A DNA stretch of 64,000 nucleotides from Mucilaginibacter aquariorum (GTDB lineage Bacteria > Bacteroidota > Bacteroidia > Sphingobacteriales > Sphingobacteriaceae): NCBI RefSeq assembly GCF_024498135.1, contig NZ_JANHOH010000001.1, positions 1,674,001 through 1,738,000 of the forward strand, in the 5' to 3' direction. Every line of letters begins with the position of its first letter. The stretch's first letter is position 1. Positions 1 to 9,700 of the stretch are shown piece after piece. A program made the translations under genes and the position numbers. A model generated the notes under the pieces. That model worked only from the letters and a program-made list of their open reading frames with translations, ran no database searches and was not told the origin of the DNA.

Positions 1-703
1 TTGTCGTAATAATAATAACGCCATTTGCCGCTTTTGAACCATAAATAGCGCCGGCCGAAGCATCTTTCAATACATCTACCTGTGCAATATCCAGGGGGTT
101 TATCTCAGAAAGTTCGCCAAAAAATATTACACCATCTACTACTAACAATGGAGAGTTATTTGCCAGTAACGACCGTTGCCCACGCAATGCTATATCGCCG
201 CCACCTTTGGCCGAGTTGCTTTGCCCAACCACTAAACCCGGGATACCGCTTCTAAGTATATCTTGTACTGAACGCGGCGCTTCTTTCTCCAGCTTGTCTG
301 TTTTAAGGGTGGAGATAGACCCTGTCAGATCTTTTTTCTGCGCGGTGCCATAACCTATTACAACAACCTCATTCAAGTCTTTATGTATGCCCGAGAGCTT
401 GATTTTCATAGGTTGGGTAGCATCCGCCTTTATTGTAAAAGATGTATAGCCCATACTTTTAAACTCCAGCGTGCTGTTGGGCGGCGCACTTATCTTAAAT
501 ATACCGTTAACATCAGCAGCTACACCAATACTGGTGCCCACCACCAGTACTGTTGCGCCAACAAGAGGCTCTCCTGTATTTGCATCGGTAATTTCACCCG
601 TAATTGTTTGCGACTGCGCAATTGCCTGTTGAAAAAAGAACAGGCATAACATGGTGACGAAAAGTCCATGCAGCAGCCGCAATTTTTTTGTAAAAAAATT
701 CAT
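1..703 (-). CDS. SusC/RagA-type TonB-dependent receptor, N-terminal part (gene cut by window edge)
   Basis: The first 234 residues of an outer-membrane SusC-like porin run leftwards off the window. After a signal peptide ending near AIAQS there is a carboxypeptidase-D-like regulatory domain (GEITDANTGEPLVGATV), the SusC hallmark NEVVVIGYGT, and a TonB plug domain up to LKDASAGAIYGSKAANGV, where the window ends. There is no STN domain, so it is a plain importer and not a sigma-linked transducer. The ATG is at 701-703. SusC proteins import oligosaccharides with a SusD partner, which would be expected left of this window. The substrate cannot be read from this fragment. Confidence 0.93.
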   Translation of the reverse strand, partial: MNFFTKKLRLLHGLFVTMLCLFFFQQAIAQSQTITGEITDANTGEPLVGATVLVVGTSIGVAADVNGIFKISAPPNSTLEFKSMGYTSFTIKADATQPMKIKLSGIHKDLNEVVVIGYGTAQKKDLTGSISTLKTDKLEKEAPRSVQDILRSGIPGLVVGQSNSAKGGGDIALRGQRSLLANNSPLLVVDGVIFFGELSEINPLDIAQVDVLKDASAGAIYGSKAANGVIIITT

Positions 704-976
704 AAGCATTAAGTTTAATTGGTTTTATAATTGTTGGGAAATGTGATATCTCAGACTTGCTTTATCACAGAAATTGTATTGGTCATTATTCTTTGCTGTA
801 AACGGTACTTACAGACTTAATTTTAACTGTGTAAATTTTTCTCATACTCTAAATAATTAGTTAATGGATATAATGTGTTATTGATTTACCAGCCGATAAA
901 GCTGATCGTAAAAAGATTGTCACCGGTCAAAGGCGCTTAAATACAACCTTAATAGCCGGCGACAAATTTTTCAACC
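704..976. other. Intergenic region upstream of the partial SusC gene
   Basis: This 273-bp AT-rich stretch separates the SusC start from the end of the oxidoreductase gene at 977. It should hold the SusC promoter. I see no gene, strong hairpin, or copy of the 27-bp element that marks the neighbouring units. Confidence 0.5.
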
Positions 977-2332
977 TCAGTATTTAAAAACCTTTCCGTT
1001 CACCATCACCTCTTGTTTTGTTTCATCAAAGGTGGCCTTACCACCAGTGTGCACAGCAGCGTTGGTCATGATGTTGGCAATGGAATGATGGTAACCCGCC
1101 TCAACAGGTGCATTCGGCTCTTTACGGCTACGGATGCACTCCAGCCAGTTACGCATATGGTTTGAGCTGAGCGCATCTGCGCCGGTATTGGCTGATGCTA
1201 TCACAGATTCGGTATTAGGCAATTTTACCTCGGGTAGTAAATTGGCATGCATGTGCATGGCCGATGCCGCTCTTTCCTTTAAGCCGCCTTGCGGTGATAC
1301 CGTGTTGGTGATCAGGTTAAGTTCGCCACCGTTTGAGTAATAGATCTCGGCCGGGTGCTCATCGCCGTTATGCATGCGTGATGAAAATATCACCTGGAAG
1401 CCTTTGCTAGTATCATTCAGCGGACCATAATCAAATACAGCGGTGGTGGTATCCCAGTTACGGCGTCCGTCTTTCCACTGATAAATGCCTCCGTTTGCTG
1501 TTACGCTGCGCGGATGGGGCAAGCCGGTAAACCAATGCACAGTATCTATCTGATGGCTCATCCACTGTCCCGGCATACCAGAAGAGTATGGCCAGAACAA
1601 ACGATACTCCAAATAAATTCTTGGGTTAAAAGGTTCATAAGGACGGTTCAGGATGAAGCGCTTCCAGTCGGTATCTTGTTCTTTGAGTTTGGCTACCAGG
1701 TCGGGCCTGCGCCAGCGGCCGGGCTGGTTTACATTCCAGGTAAGCTCTACCATGGTAATATCGCCAAACTTGCCTTGTTTGATAAACTCGGCAGCAGCCT
1801 GATAGTTTTGCCCACTGCGGCGCTGCGAACCAATCTGCAGGATCTGTTTTGATGAACGCACAGCTTTTAAGGCAGCACGGGCATCGTCCATTGTTTCTGC
1901 AAAAGGTTTTTCGCAATACACATCTTTTTTATTGTGAACCGCTTCTATAGCATGTGAGGCATGTGCAAAATCGGGCGAACTGATGATCACCGCGTCAAGG
2001 TCTTTCAGGCTATACAATTCATCGTTATTCCGGCAAGCGGTAATATCGTGCCCTATCTTATTTTTAATATGTGCCGTGCCCAGGTCGCGGCGATAGCTCC
2101 ACAGGTCAGACAAGGCTACAATATCAAAGTTGAGTTCCTTGTTATGATTCAAAAAACAAGGGAACAGGGTATCTTTGAATCGATCTGAAAAACCTACCAC
2201 GCCAACCCGCACCCTGTCGTTTGCGCCAATAATATTGCCATAGCTTTTTGCCGACATGCCCATAGTACCTACATAAGTACTCGCTGCAGCAATAGCCGAT
2301 TTTTTTATAAAATCACGTCTTGTTGTTTCCAT
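977..2332 (-). CDS. Tat-exported Gfo/Idh/MocA family oxidoreductase
   Basis: A 451-residue sugar oxidoreductase. A twin-arginine signal (TTRRDFIKKSAIAAAS) is followed by a Rossmann nucleotide-binding fold (RVGVVGFSDRF), the family EKP motif (YCEKPFAET) with its catalytic lysine, and a substrate-side HQIDTVHW motif. The family uses tightly bound NAD(P) to oxidise or reduce sugar hydroxyls; the Tat signal implies export of a folded, cofactor-loaded enzyme. It lies 9 bp downstream of a DUF1080 gene. That pairing is typical of 3-keto-glycoside degradation, in which one enzyme oxidises C3 and the other cleaves the keto-glycoside. The substrate is not evident. The ATG at 2330-2332 immediately precedes the Tat motif. 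Confidence 0.88.
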   Translation of the reverse strand: METTRRDFIKKSAIAAASTYVGTMGMSAKSYGNIIGANDRVRVGVVGFSDRFKDTLFPCFLNHNKELNFDIVALSDLWSYRRDLGTAHIKNKIGHDITACRNNDELYSLKDLDAVIISSPDFAHASHAIEAVHNKKDVYCEKPFAETMDDARAALKAVRSSKQILQIGSQRRSGQNYQAAAEFIKQGKFGDITMVELTWNVNQPGRWRRPDLVAKLKEQDTDWKRFILNRPYEPFNPRIYLEYRLFWPYSSGMPGQWMSHQIDTVHWFTGLPHPRSVTANGGIYQWKDGRRNWDTTTAVFDYGPLNDTSKGFQVIFSSRMHNGDEHPAEIYYSNGGELNLITNTVSPQGGLKERAASAMHMHANLLPEVKLPNTESVIASANTGADALSSNHMRNWLECIRSRKEPNAPVEAGYHHSIANIMTNAAVHTGGKATFDETKQEVMVNGKVFKY

Positions 2333-2341
2333 GCCGTTGTC

Positions 2342-3094
2342 TTAATTAAGTTCTTTGATCTTGATGTTGCGGTATGATACTCTGTTTCCGTGATCCTGCA
2401 GCAGGATGTGCCCTTTAGGAGCTACGCCGAAGTTTTCCCATTTTTTGTACTTACTAATGGCAACCAGATCTTTAAATTCTTTTGATCCGCGCTCATACTC
2501 CAACACCTTTACACCATTAAGCCAGTGCTCTACGTGATTATTGGGGTAAACCCTTATCTCACCACTGTTCCACTCACCAATGGGTTTAATAACCGAGGCC
2601 GGTTTGTTAGAAGGGATAAGGTCATACAAGGAAGCCAGCTTACGGTCGCCATTGCGGCCAAGCTTAGCGTCGGGATGGCGGTCATCGTCAAGCACCTGGT
2701 ATTCAAGGCCAATGCCGGATAGCTCCGTTTTTTCTTTTTCGGTTACAAAATATTTGATGCCGCTGTTAGCACCTTCAGTCAACTTAAAATCAAACTTTAA
2801 AATAAAGGCCGAATATTCTTTATCGGTTACAATATCGCCGCCCATTCCTTCTTCCTTACCATTGGAGCCCTGGATAGTTAATATACCGTCCTGCATCATC
2901 CAGCCTTTCTGTGGAAATTTATCTTTGAAAATACTGCGCCATCCTGCGCCAGTATTACCGTCCCACAGCAGCTTAAAACCTTCCTTCTTTTCCTGTGCAC
3001 TAAGCGTATTAAGCTTTTGTGCCAAGGCAGGGGTGATGGCCGCAAGAAACCCTAATTGTAACAGTGCTAAAAATGTAAATCGTGTTGTTCTCAT
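2342..3094 (-). CDS. DUF1080 family secreted protein (3-keto-glycoside hydrolase/lyase-like)
   Basis: A 250-residue protein with a Sec signal peptide (to about residue 25, ALAQ) and one DUF1080 domain of concanavalin-like jelly-roll fold. Typical family elements are [14 protein letters not shown] near the start, a central [20 protein letters not shown] segment, NSGIKYFV and a C-terminal [18 protein letters not shown]. Characterised relatives act on 3-keto-glycosides made by Gfo/Idh/MocA enzymes, which fits the next gene 9 bp downstream. A copy of the 27-bp element sits 246 bp upstream, suggesting control by the split two-component system. Activity on a given sugar is inference. Confidence 0.87.
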   Translation of the reverse strand: MRTTRFTFLALLQLGFLAAITPALAQKLNTLSAQEKKEGFKLLWDGNTGAGWRSIFKDKFPQKGWMMQDGILTIQGSNGKEEGMGGDIVTDKEYSAFILKFDFKLTEGANSGIKYFVTEKEKTELSGIGLEYQVLDDDRHPDAKLGRNGDRKLASLYDLIPSNKPASVIKPIGEWNSGEIRVYPNNHVEHWLNGVKVLEYERGSKEFKDLVAISKYKKWENFGVAPKGHILLQDHGNRVSYRNIKIKELN

Positions 3095-3339
3095 TGATCT
3101 TTTATTGTTATTAAAATTTAGTTCGTATTAATTCATCGCCAAACGATGGCGTTTAACTAAAAATGCAAATTCAATTGATCATCTATCGCTATAATGTAGC
3201 ACAGATACAGTCTATTGCAAGGGCATTCTTAAAAAATGTACAACGATTTTTGGTTTATAATTGTCGTGGCGCTTATGGTTGTATCACATAATGCCAATCG
3301 TGTTTGAGGGCTAATTTAGACTATGGGGTATAAATAAAC

Positions 3340-3366
3340 TGTTCAATCTTTTGTCGATTTGTCTCA
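3340..3366 (+). promoter_or_regulatory. 27-bp repeated element, copy A (candidate HTCS operator)
   Basis: The sequence starts TGTTCAATC and ends TTTGTCTCA. It is identical over 27 bp (31 bp counting flanking AAAC on the left) to the copy at 6660-6686, and has related copies at 3544 and 12301. It lies 246 bp upstream of the DUF1080 gene and in the region upstream of the response regulator. Its placement suggests a binding site for the AraC-domain regulator at 3643-4419. Confidence 0.7.
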
Positions 3367-3543
3367 TTAATTATGCGATAAAAACACTCAAGATATATTG
3401 TAATAAATACTTCCAGATTAAAGGCTGTTGAGATACGAACCTATTTTATCCCTCACAAACATCATCAACATAGTTTACGAGTGATTTCTAGATCGTCAAT
3501 TGTTTTTTGCAGTTCCGGATAAACATGTACCCAATTATCAAAT

Positions 3544-3570
3544 TGGTCAAAGTTTGGTTGTTTTGTCTCA
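3544..3570 (+). promoter_or_regulatory. 27-bp repeated element, copy D (divergent copy upstream of response regulator)
   Basis: It matches copy A at 21 of 27 positions and keeps the right end TTTGTCTCA perfectly. It ends 72 bp before the ATG of the response regulator, where it could mediate autoregulation. This is the weakest of the four copies. Confidence 0.55.
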
Positions 3571-3642
3571 TTTCTCGGCTTAGGTAATTATCTTCGTTAT
3601 TTGAATTTAATTTAGGGACCGCGAAAAACTAAGATATAAGCC

Positions 3643-4419
3643 ATGAACGACAGCATACTAATAGTTGATGATAACGAAGATATCCTGGAGTTTTTGTCTG
3701 AAGTACTGGGCGACAATTACCAGTTGCATCTGGCATTAAATGGTTCGCAAGCGCTTGATGTTCTTGGTAAACAAATGGTAAGCCTGGTAATTAGCGACAT
3801 TATGATGCCCGGCATTGACGGCTTTGAGCTTTGCCATACCATAAAATCAAATGTAAATTATTGCCATATACCCATAATTTTGCTCACCTCAAAAAACACC
3901 TACAAAGCTCAAATAGATGGTTTGGAGGCAGGTGCCGATGCATACATCAGAAAGCCCTTTTCGCCGGAGTTTTTAGAACTGCAGATTGCCAACCTGCTCA
4001 AAAACCGGTTAAAAATAAAAGAGCATTTTACCAGTTCGCCATTTGAGGACGTAAGGGTAATGGCCCATACCAAAACTGATGAATTATTTTTGAAGAAGCT
4101 GGACGATTATATACGTACAAACCTGCGCGATACTACAATGGATGTAGACAAGTTGGCCGAACATATGCATATGAGCCGGCCTACGTTTTACCGTAAGATA
4201 AAGTCCCTTTCTTCCCTATCGCCTAAAGAGCTTATTGATATTACCCGCCTTAAAAAAGCAGCCGAACTGATCATTCAGAACGAGCATACGATGGCCGAGG
4301 TTGCACGTTTTGTTGGCTATAGTTCACAAAGTGTTTTTGGAAAAAACTTCCAAAAACACTTCAGCATTGCACCTACAGATTACCTGGAATCGTTAACTAA
4401 TAATAAACCCAGACAATAA
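3643..4419 (+). CDS. Response regulator with AraC-type DNA-binding domain (split HTCS output half)
   Basis: A 258-residue cytoplasmic regulator. The receiver domain (residues 1-120) has the acidic pair D9/D10, phospho-acceptor D52 in VISDIMMPG, T82 and K104 in YIRKPF. A linker leads to an AraC helix-turn-helix domain (about 150-255) with the family signature MAEVARFVGYSSQSVFGKNF. In most Bacteroidota hybrid two-component systems these two domains form the C-terminus of the sensor kinase itself. Here they form a separate gene, while the kinase at 6797-10006 stops after its ATPase domain. The kinase is the obvious partner. The gene is convergent with the GH-A glycosidase gene at 4441. Confidence 0.93.
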   Translation: MNDSILIVDDNEDILEFLSEVLGDNYQLHLALNGSQALDVLGKQMVSLVISDIMMPGIDGFELCHTIKSNVNYCHIPIILLTSKNTYKAQIDGLEAGADAYIRKPFSPEFLELQIANLLKNRLKIKEHFTSSPFEDVRVMAHTKTDELFLKKLDDYIRTNLRDTTMDVDKLAEHMHMSRPTFYRKIKSLSSLSPKELIDITRLKKAAELIIQNEHTMAEVARFVGYSSQSVFGKNFQKHFSIAPTDYLESLTNNKPRQ

Positions 4420-4440
4420 TTTCAAACGTTATTGTAATAC

Positions 4441-5499
4441 TTATTTAACGGCTGTTATTTGTTTGATGGCTTTTACCTCCTCGGCACTAAACGGGGTTCC
4501 GTCTTTACGGAAAACATCATGAAACCATAACTCGGGCTCTTTGCCACTCGCAACCGGTGTATCCCAGGCAAAAATGGTGTTGGTTTTGCCAGAAACAAAA
4601 CCCCAGTTTATCGCTGCTATTTTTTCTGATTTTAAAACGGGCATAATGGTTTGAAAAAGGCTGCCGTTTCTGCGGGCCATATATTCGGTACACAATAATG
4701 GCCTGTTATACTTTTTTAACTCTTCGATCTTCTTTTTATGAGAATCGATATAGGCATAGTTATGATAATTGATCACATCAGAATTTTCTAACTGAAATTT
4801 GTTCAGGTCATCAAACGGCTTTCCCCAGTTCCATACCCCCGAACTAAGCGGTTGAGATGGATTGATTTGGCGGGCCCACGAAAAAACGGCCTTTAACAGG
4901 GGTAAGCTTTGATTAAGATATTTACTGTTACCCGGTTCGTTATAAAGATCCCACATCAGAACGCGGTCATCGTTCCGATGTGCAGACACAACATCTTTAA
5001 CATAACTTTCGAGCATTTTTAAGCTGTCCGGGTTATTACGGATATCGGTGCCCGGGTCGCGAACCCAGCCGCTGTTATGTACCCCCACTTTGGGTTCCGG
5101 TTGTTTGCCGGCATGGTATTCGTCGTTCCAGCAATCATCAAAAAATACCAGAATAGTTTTTATACCATGTTTATTGGCTATGGTTAGATATTCATTTAGC
5201 CGTCTTTTAAACCCTTCCTTGTCCGATGTCCACAATACGTGGTGTAAGAATACCCGCATCGCGTTAAAGCCGAGCCCCTGGGCCCAGCCTAATTCCTTAT
5301 CAATTGTTTGAGGATCAAAAGTGGCCGCCTGAAACATCTCCAGTTGATTAATAGCGGTGCTTGGCTGATAATTGCATCCACGAAACCACGGTTGCGATGC
5401 GTACCATTTATTGGCCTTGCTTGCGGTCCACATTTTATTTTGGGCATTTACGAACTGCGTTGCTAATAATAGCAACGGTATGAAAAGTAGTTTTCTCAT
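4441..5499 (-). CDS. Secreted clan GH-A glycoside hydrolase (cellulase/GH5-like TIM barrel)
   Basis: A 352-residue enzyme with a Sec signal peptide (MRKLLFIPLLLLATQFVNAQ). The ATG at 5497-5499 is chosen because the in-frame codon two positions upstream is TTG and adds only two residues. It shows a (beta/alpha)8 glycosidase pattern: FRGCNYQPS near the start, NAMRVFLHH, the acid/base glutamate in MWDLYNEPGN, and the nucleophile glutamate in LLCTEYMAR near the end of the barrel, followed by INWGFVSGKTN. Subfamily and substrate cannot be fixed by eye. It follows the GH43 gene at 5562 by 62 bp and probably shares its promoter with copy B of the 27-bp element. Confidence 0.85.
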   Translation of the reverse strand: MRKLLFIPLLLLATQFVNAQNKMWTASKANKWYASQPWFRGCNYQPSTAINQLEMFQAATFDPQTIDKELGWAQGLGFNAMRVFLHHVLWTSDKEGFKRRLNEYLTIANKHGIKTILVFFDDCWNDEYHAGKQPEPKVGVHNSGWVRDPGTDIRNNPDSLKMLESYVKDVVSAHRNDDRVLMWDLYNEPGNSKYLNQSLPLLKAVFSWARQINPSQPLSSGVWNWGKPFDDLNKFQLENSDVINYHNYAYIDSHKKKIEELKKYNRPLLCTEYMARRNGSLFQTIMPVLKSEKIAAINWGFVSGKTNTIFAWDTPVASGKEPELWFHDVFRKDGTPFSAEEVKAIKQITAVK

Positions 5500-5561
5500 A
5501 TTCAATATAGTTTTGTTATTGGTTTCTTTGGATTAATAGAAAAAAGGCTGCCCTCGTTTGC

Positions 5562-6605
5562 CTACCCGGCAGGTACAGCTAATGGTGTTCCATTTTTAAC
5601 GGGCACTCCAAAATCAGGCGACCCATCTTTTTTCCAGGTAAACTTTTGCATCCGGGGCGATCTTTTGTTACCACAACCGCATCCCGGGGCTGGGTTAGCA
5701 TGATAAATTATCCAGTCTTCCTTACCATCCGGCGATTTAAAGAAGCTGTTATGGCCCGGTGCGTATACGCTATTTTCTTTACTTGTTTGAAAAACAGGTT
5801 GAGGTGATTTTTTCCATGATTTTGGGTCCATCAGATCTGCTGGAAATTTTGCGGTAAGCATGCCCAATGCGTAGTGATCTGTCCAACACCCGCTGGCCGA
5901 ATAAATCAGAAACAGCTGATTCTCGTGCTTCAGTATTTCGGGGCCCTCATTTACATTAACATGCGACGGATTATCCGCGTTGTTCAAATCTCCAAATTTT
6001 TCCCATTCAAATTCAGGCCCGGATAATTTCACCCTATCGCCGATAATAGTAAAGGGATCCCGCATTTTTGCAATGTAAATGTTTTGCTGACCGTTTGTGT
6101 CGCCTTCCCAACCAGACCAAATCATATAAAGTTGCCCACGGTTTTCAAAAACGGATGCATCAATTGCCCACTTATTTGTCTCGTCTCCCAACTGGCCTTT
6201 GAATGTCCACTCCCCTTCCAATGGGTCGCGCGATGGATTTTCAAGTACATATAACCTGTGGTTTGCATTTTTACCATCATCCGCGGCAAAATACATGTAC
6301 CATTTACCTTGTAAGAAGTGTAGTTCCGGAGCCCAGATATTTTTTGAATAGGGAGTATTAACCGGTGGTTTCCAGATTGTTTTATGAGGCGCGGTAGTTA
6401 AACCGGGCATTGTTTTGGTTTTCCATATCTCCAACCGGTTCCCGGTAGAATTGGTGTAGTAATAAAACCCGTCGTGATAGATCACCCAGGGATCGGGGCC
6501 ACCAGGAAGGACAGGGTTGGTAAATGTGCCCGAACCCGGTTCCTGTGCATAAGAACAAGACAGTGTGATGTTTACAAAGCAAAAAAATAACAATAGATAT
6601 TTCAT
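5562..6605 (-). CDS. Secreted GH43-family glycoside hydrolase
   Basis: A 347-residue five-bladed propeller enzyme with a Sec signal peptide (ending near SCSYAQ). The three catalytic acids of GH43 are recognisable: aspartate in GGPDPWVIYHDG, aspartate in WAIDASVF and glutamate in VNEGPEILK. Other family marks are NIWAPELHFLQGKWYMYFAA and SVYAPGHNSFF. GH43 enzymes cleave arabinofuranosides, xylosides or galactans; the specificity is not evident. It is the first gene of a two-gene operon with the GH-A enzyme and has copy B of the 27-bp element 55 bp upstream of its start. Confidence 0.9.
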   Translation of the reverse strand: MKYLLLFFCFVNITLSCSYAQEPGSGTFTNPVLPGGPDPWVIYHDGFYYYTNSTGNRLEIWKTKTMPGLTTAPHKTIWKPPVNTPYSKNIWAPELHFLQGKWYMYFAADDGKNANHRLYVLENPSRDPLEGEWTFKGQLGDETNKWAIDASVFENRGQLYMIWSGWEGDTNGQQNIYIAKMRDPFTIIGDRVKLSGPEFEWEKFGDLNNADNPSHVNVNEGPEILKHENQLFLIYSASGCWTDHYALGMLTAKFPADLMDPKSWKKSPQPVFQTSKENSVYAPGHNSFFKSPDGKEDWIIYHANPAPGCGCGNKRSPRMQKFTWKKDGSPDFGVPVKNGTPLAVPAG

Positions 6606-6659
6606 AGTGGCTGATCTGCAATACTGGCATCAATATTAACTGTTAACAAAACTCCAAAC

Positions 6660-6686
6660 TGTTCAATCTTTTGTCGATTTGTCTCA
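6660..6686 (+). promoter_or_regulatory. 27-bp repeated element, copy B
   Basis: An exact 27-bp copy of the element at 3340 (identity extends four bases to the left). It lies in the divergent gap between the GH43 gene (start 6605) and the histidine kinase (start 6797). Read on the minus strand, TTTG and a TAATATTG box resembling the Bacteroidota -33/-7 promoter follow directly, which would place the element just upstream of the GH43 promoter. The promoter reading is tentative. Confidence 0.7.
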
Positions 6687-6796
6687 ATCTTATAATCGCC
6701 AGTACATGAATAGGACTTAACTTGCTGATATTAAATACTTAAGCAATTAGGGCTAGCTCTGTTTTTTATGCCAGTCTTAAAAAGGGATTTATAACC

Positions 6797-9700
6797 ATGC
6801 CGTTTATGTTATATTTGGTTCAACTGATTATGCGCCCTGTTTTTCGATATATTTTCTTTAATATCATCATGCTATTTATAGCATCGGTGTGCAATGGGCA
6901 ATCTTATTATTTTAAGCATTACCAGGCCGATGATGGGTTAGCACACAATTCGGTAACATCCATCATACAGGACAGTAAAGGGTTAATATGGATCGGAACG
7001 CGGGGCGGACTAAACCGTTTTGACGGTTATACTTTTAAAAGTTACAAGAACAAAGCAAACAAATTTGGCAACATCGGTAATAATATCATAACCGCTATTT
7101 CAGAGGATAAAAAGGGAATGCTCTGGATTGGTACAGGTAAGGGTATTTTTAAGTACGACCCCTATAAAGAAGTTTTCACCCCACTTGAAATTGCCCCGCA
7201 GGTATACACCAACCGCCTGCTTATAGATAGCGAAAATAATGTCTGGTTCCTGGCTAATTCCTCCCTGTACAAATACGATCAGACAAAGAAAAAAATGGAT
7301 GATCTGAAAATACAGGCATCTTGTATGGCATTCGATCAAAACGGAGATTTATGGACAGGGGATGATGATGGGGTGGTCAGTATCTATAATCCGCGCAGCA
7401 AATCCATTAATAAAGTCAGGATAATTGATCAGAATGTCCCGGCATATTTGCGGTCCATCACCAAGATACTTCCTATCAACGGGAATGAAACACTAATAGG
7501 CTGTTTTAAGCAGGGATTAAAAAAATACAATACTAAAACCGGGGTAATTACATCACTACCGCTTCATACTGATGAGAACACCGATATTTATGTACGTGAT
7601 ATTACTGCCAGCAGCGATCACGAATACTGGGTAGCTACCGAATCGGGCATTTATATTTATAACCTGGCCAATAACACAAGCCTGCACTTAAAAAAACGCG
7701 GTGGTGACCCTTATTCTATCGCAGATAATGCCGTTTATAGTATATGTAAAGATAACCAGGGCAGCATGTGGGTAGGCACTTTTTTTGGCGGTGTAAATTA
7801 TTACTCGACAGAGAATGCACGATTTGAAAAATACTATCCGCTGCAGGGCACTAATTCTATATCCGGTGATGCGGTTCGCGAGATAAATTCTGATAACAAC
7901 GGTAATTTATGGATTGGTACTGAAGATGCCGGTATCAATAAACTTGATTTAAAAACAGGAAATTTCACCACGTATACTACAACCGGAAAAAAAGGGGAAG
8001 TATCTTATCCCAATATACATGGTTTACTGGCCTTGGGTAACCAGCTATTCATCGGTCCATTTTTTCATGGTTTGGAAATAATGGATATGCGCACAGGCCT
8101 GGTAACCGATCGTTTTAACCTTATTGGCGAAAAAAACGACAAGATCAGTGATTTTGTCCACTCTATCTATCTTACAAAAGATAGCACCCTGCTCATTGGT
8201 ACTGCATACCGTGGTTCGGGCTTGTTTAGTTACGATAGAAAACGCAAAACATTTAGCCGTATTAAACAGATCCCCCGTAACTCTTATGTTTTTGACATTC
8301 AGGAAGATGAAGAGGGTAATATCTGGACCGGCAGCGTATCCCGGGGTGCGTTTTATTATAATCCTAAAACCGGCAAACATGGCAATATCCGCTTTGGCGA
8401 TACGGTAAAAAACAAAATCATCAACGAATTCGCTGTACATGCTATTCTTGAGGACAGTAATCACGCTATGTGGTTTGCTACCGACGGCGGCGGTTTAATA
8501 AAGTTAAGCCCGGACCACAAAACCGTTAAAAAATTCACAACAGGGAACGGTTTGCCAAGCAATGTGATATTTGGTATTTTGGAGGATAACTCGAAACACT
8601 TATGGGTAAGCTCGCTAAAAGGGTTGATCTGCTTTGATCTGCGCACCGAAAAATCTAAAACTTTTACGCAATCTAACGGCCTCATAACAGATCAATTCAA
8701 CTATAATTCGGCCTACAAAAACGCAAACGGTAAAATGTATTTTGGATCGGTTAAAGGAATGATCGCATTTGACCCGGCCGAATTTGACCAGAAAGATGCG
8801 TCCCCGCCCATTTATATCACCGGGTTTCAAGTAAACAATAAAGACATTGTACCTAATGACAATGAAAGCCCCCTTACCAAATCTATTTTATTTACGGATA
8901 CCATTGTACTGGTTCATGATCAAAACAATTTCAGTATTGAGTTTGCAGCGCTAAATTATTCCTCGCCCAAGGTTACCAGGTATAAATATTTGATGAAGGG
9001 CTTAGACAAAGACTGGACGTATCTTAACAGCAACCGCAATGCCTATTTTACAGACCTGGCGGCGGGCAGTTATACATTTATTGTGCGCGCAGAAAGTAAT
9101 GTTGGCAGTTGGACCGGTAAGGAACGCCGTATATTCATTAAAATTTTACCGCCTTTTTGGGAAAGCTATCCTGCTTATTTCTTTTACCTGCTCCTGTTAG
9201 GTGTCAGCCTGTATTTATCAATCCGCTACTACCATCGTTACCTGGAGCGCAAAAACCTGAATAAACTGCAGTTATTTGAACACGAGAAAAAGAAAGAAAT
9301 TTACGAAGCAAAAATTGAGTTTTTCACCAACATAGCCCACGAGATACAAACACCTTTAACTTTAATTGCAGGCCCTATAGAAAGGTTAATAAAGAAAACC
9401 GAGGACCTGCCTGCTATCAAAAAAAGTTTGCTGATGGTTGATAAAAATGCTAAACATTTAGCACAGTTGACCGGGCACCTCCTTGATTTCCGTAAAACCG
9501 AGATGAACCAGTTTGGGTTAAATTTTGTGAATGTTGATATTACCAACTTACTAAAAGAGCAAATTGCTGCGTTTAAGCAGGAAGCCGAAAAAGCCAATAT
9601 TAGTTTGAATCTGGAGGTTCCTAAAAATCATGTAATTGGATTTGTTGACAGGGAAGCTTTGATGAGGATATTTAGTAACCTTATCTCAAACGCTATTAAA

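Larger units (their letters stand above)
3095..3642. other. Divergent promoter region between DUF1080 and the response regulator gene
   Basis: A 548-bp gene-free region between genes that point away from each other. It holds two copies of the 27-bp element (3340-3366 and 3544-3570), both in the same orientation. Nothing else coding or clearly structured was seen. Confidence 0.6.

Noticed and set aside
383..649. 88-residue plus-strand reading frame within the partial SusC gene
   Set aside because: It is antisense to a clear SusC N-terminus and shows basic, cysteine-rich composition typical of shadow frames.
4413..4435. Inverted repeat ACAATAA/TTATTGT between the convergent response regulator and GH-A glycosidase genes
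   Set aside because: The 7-bp stem is nearly all A/T, overlaps the stop codon and is too weak to call a terminator.
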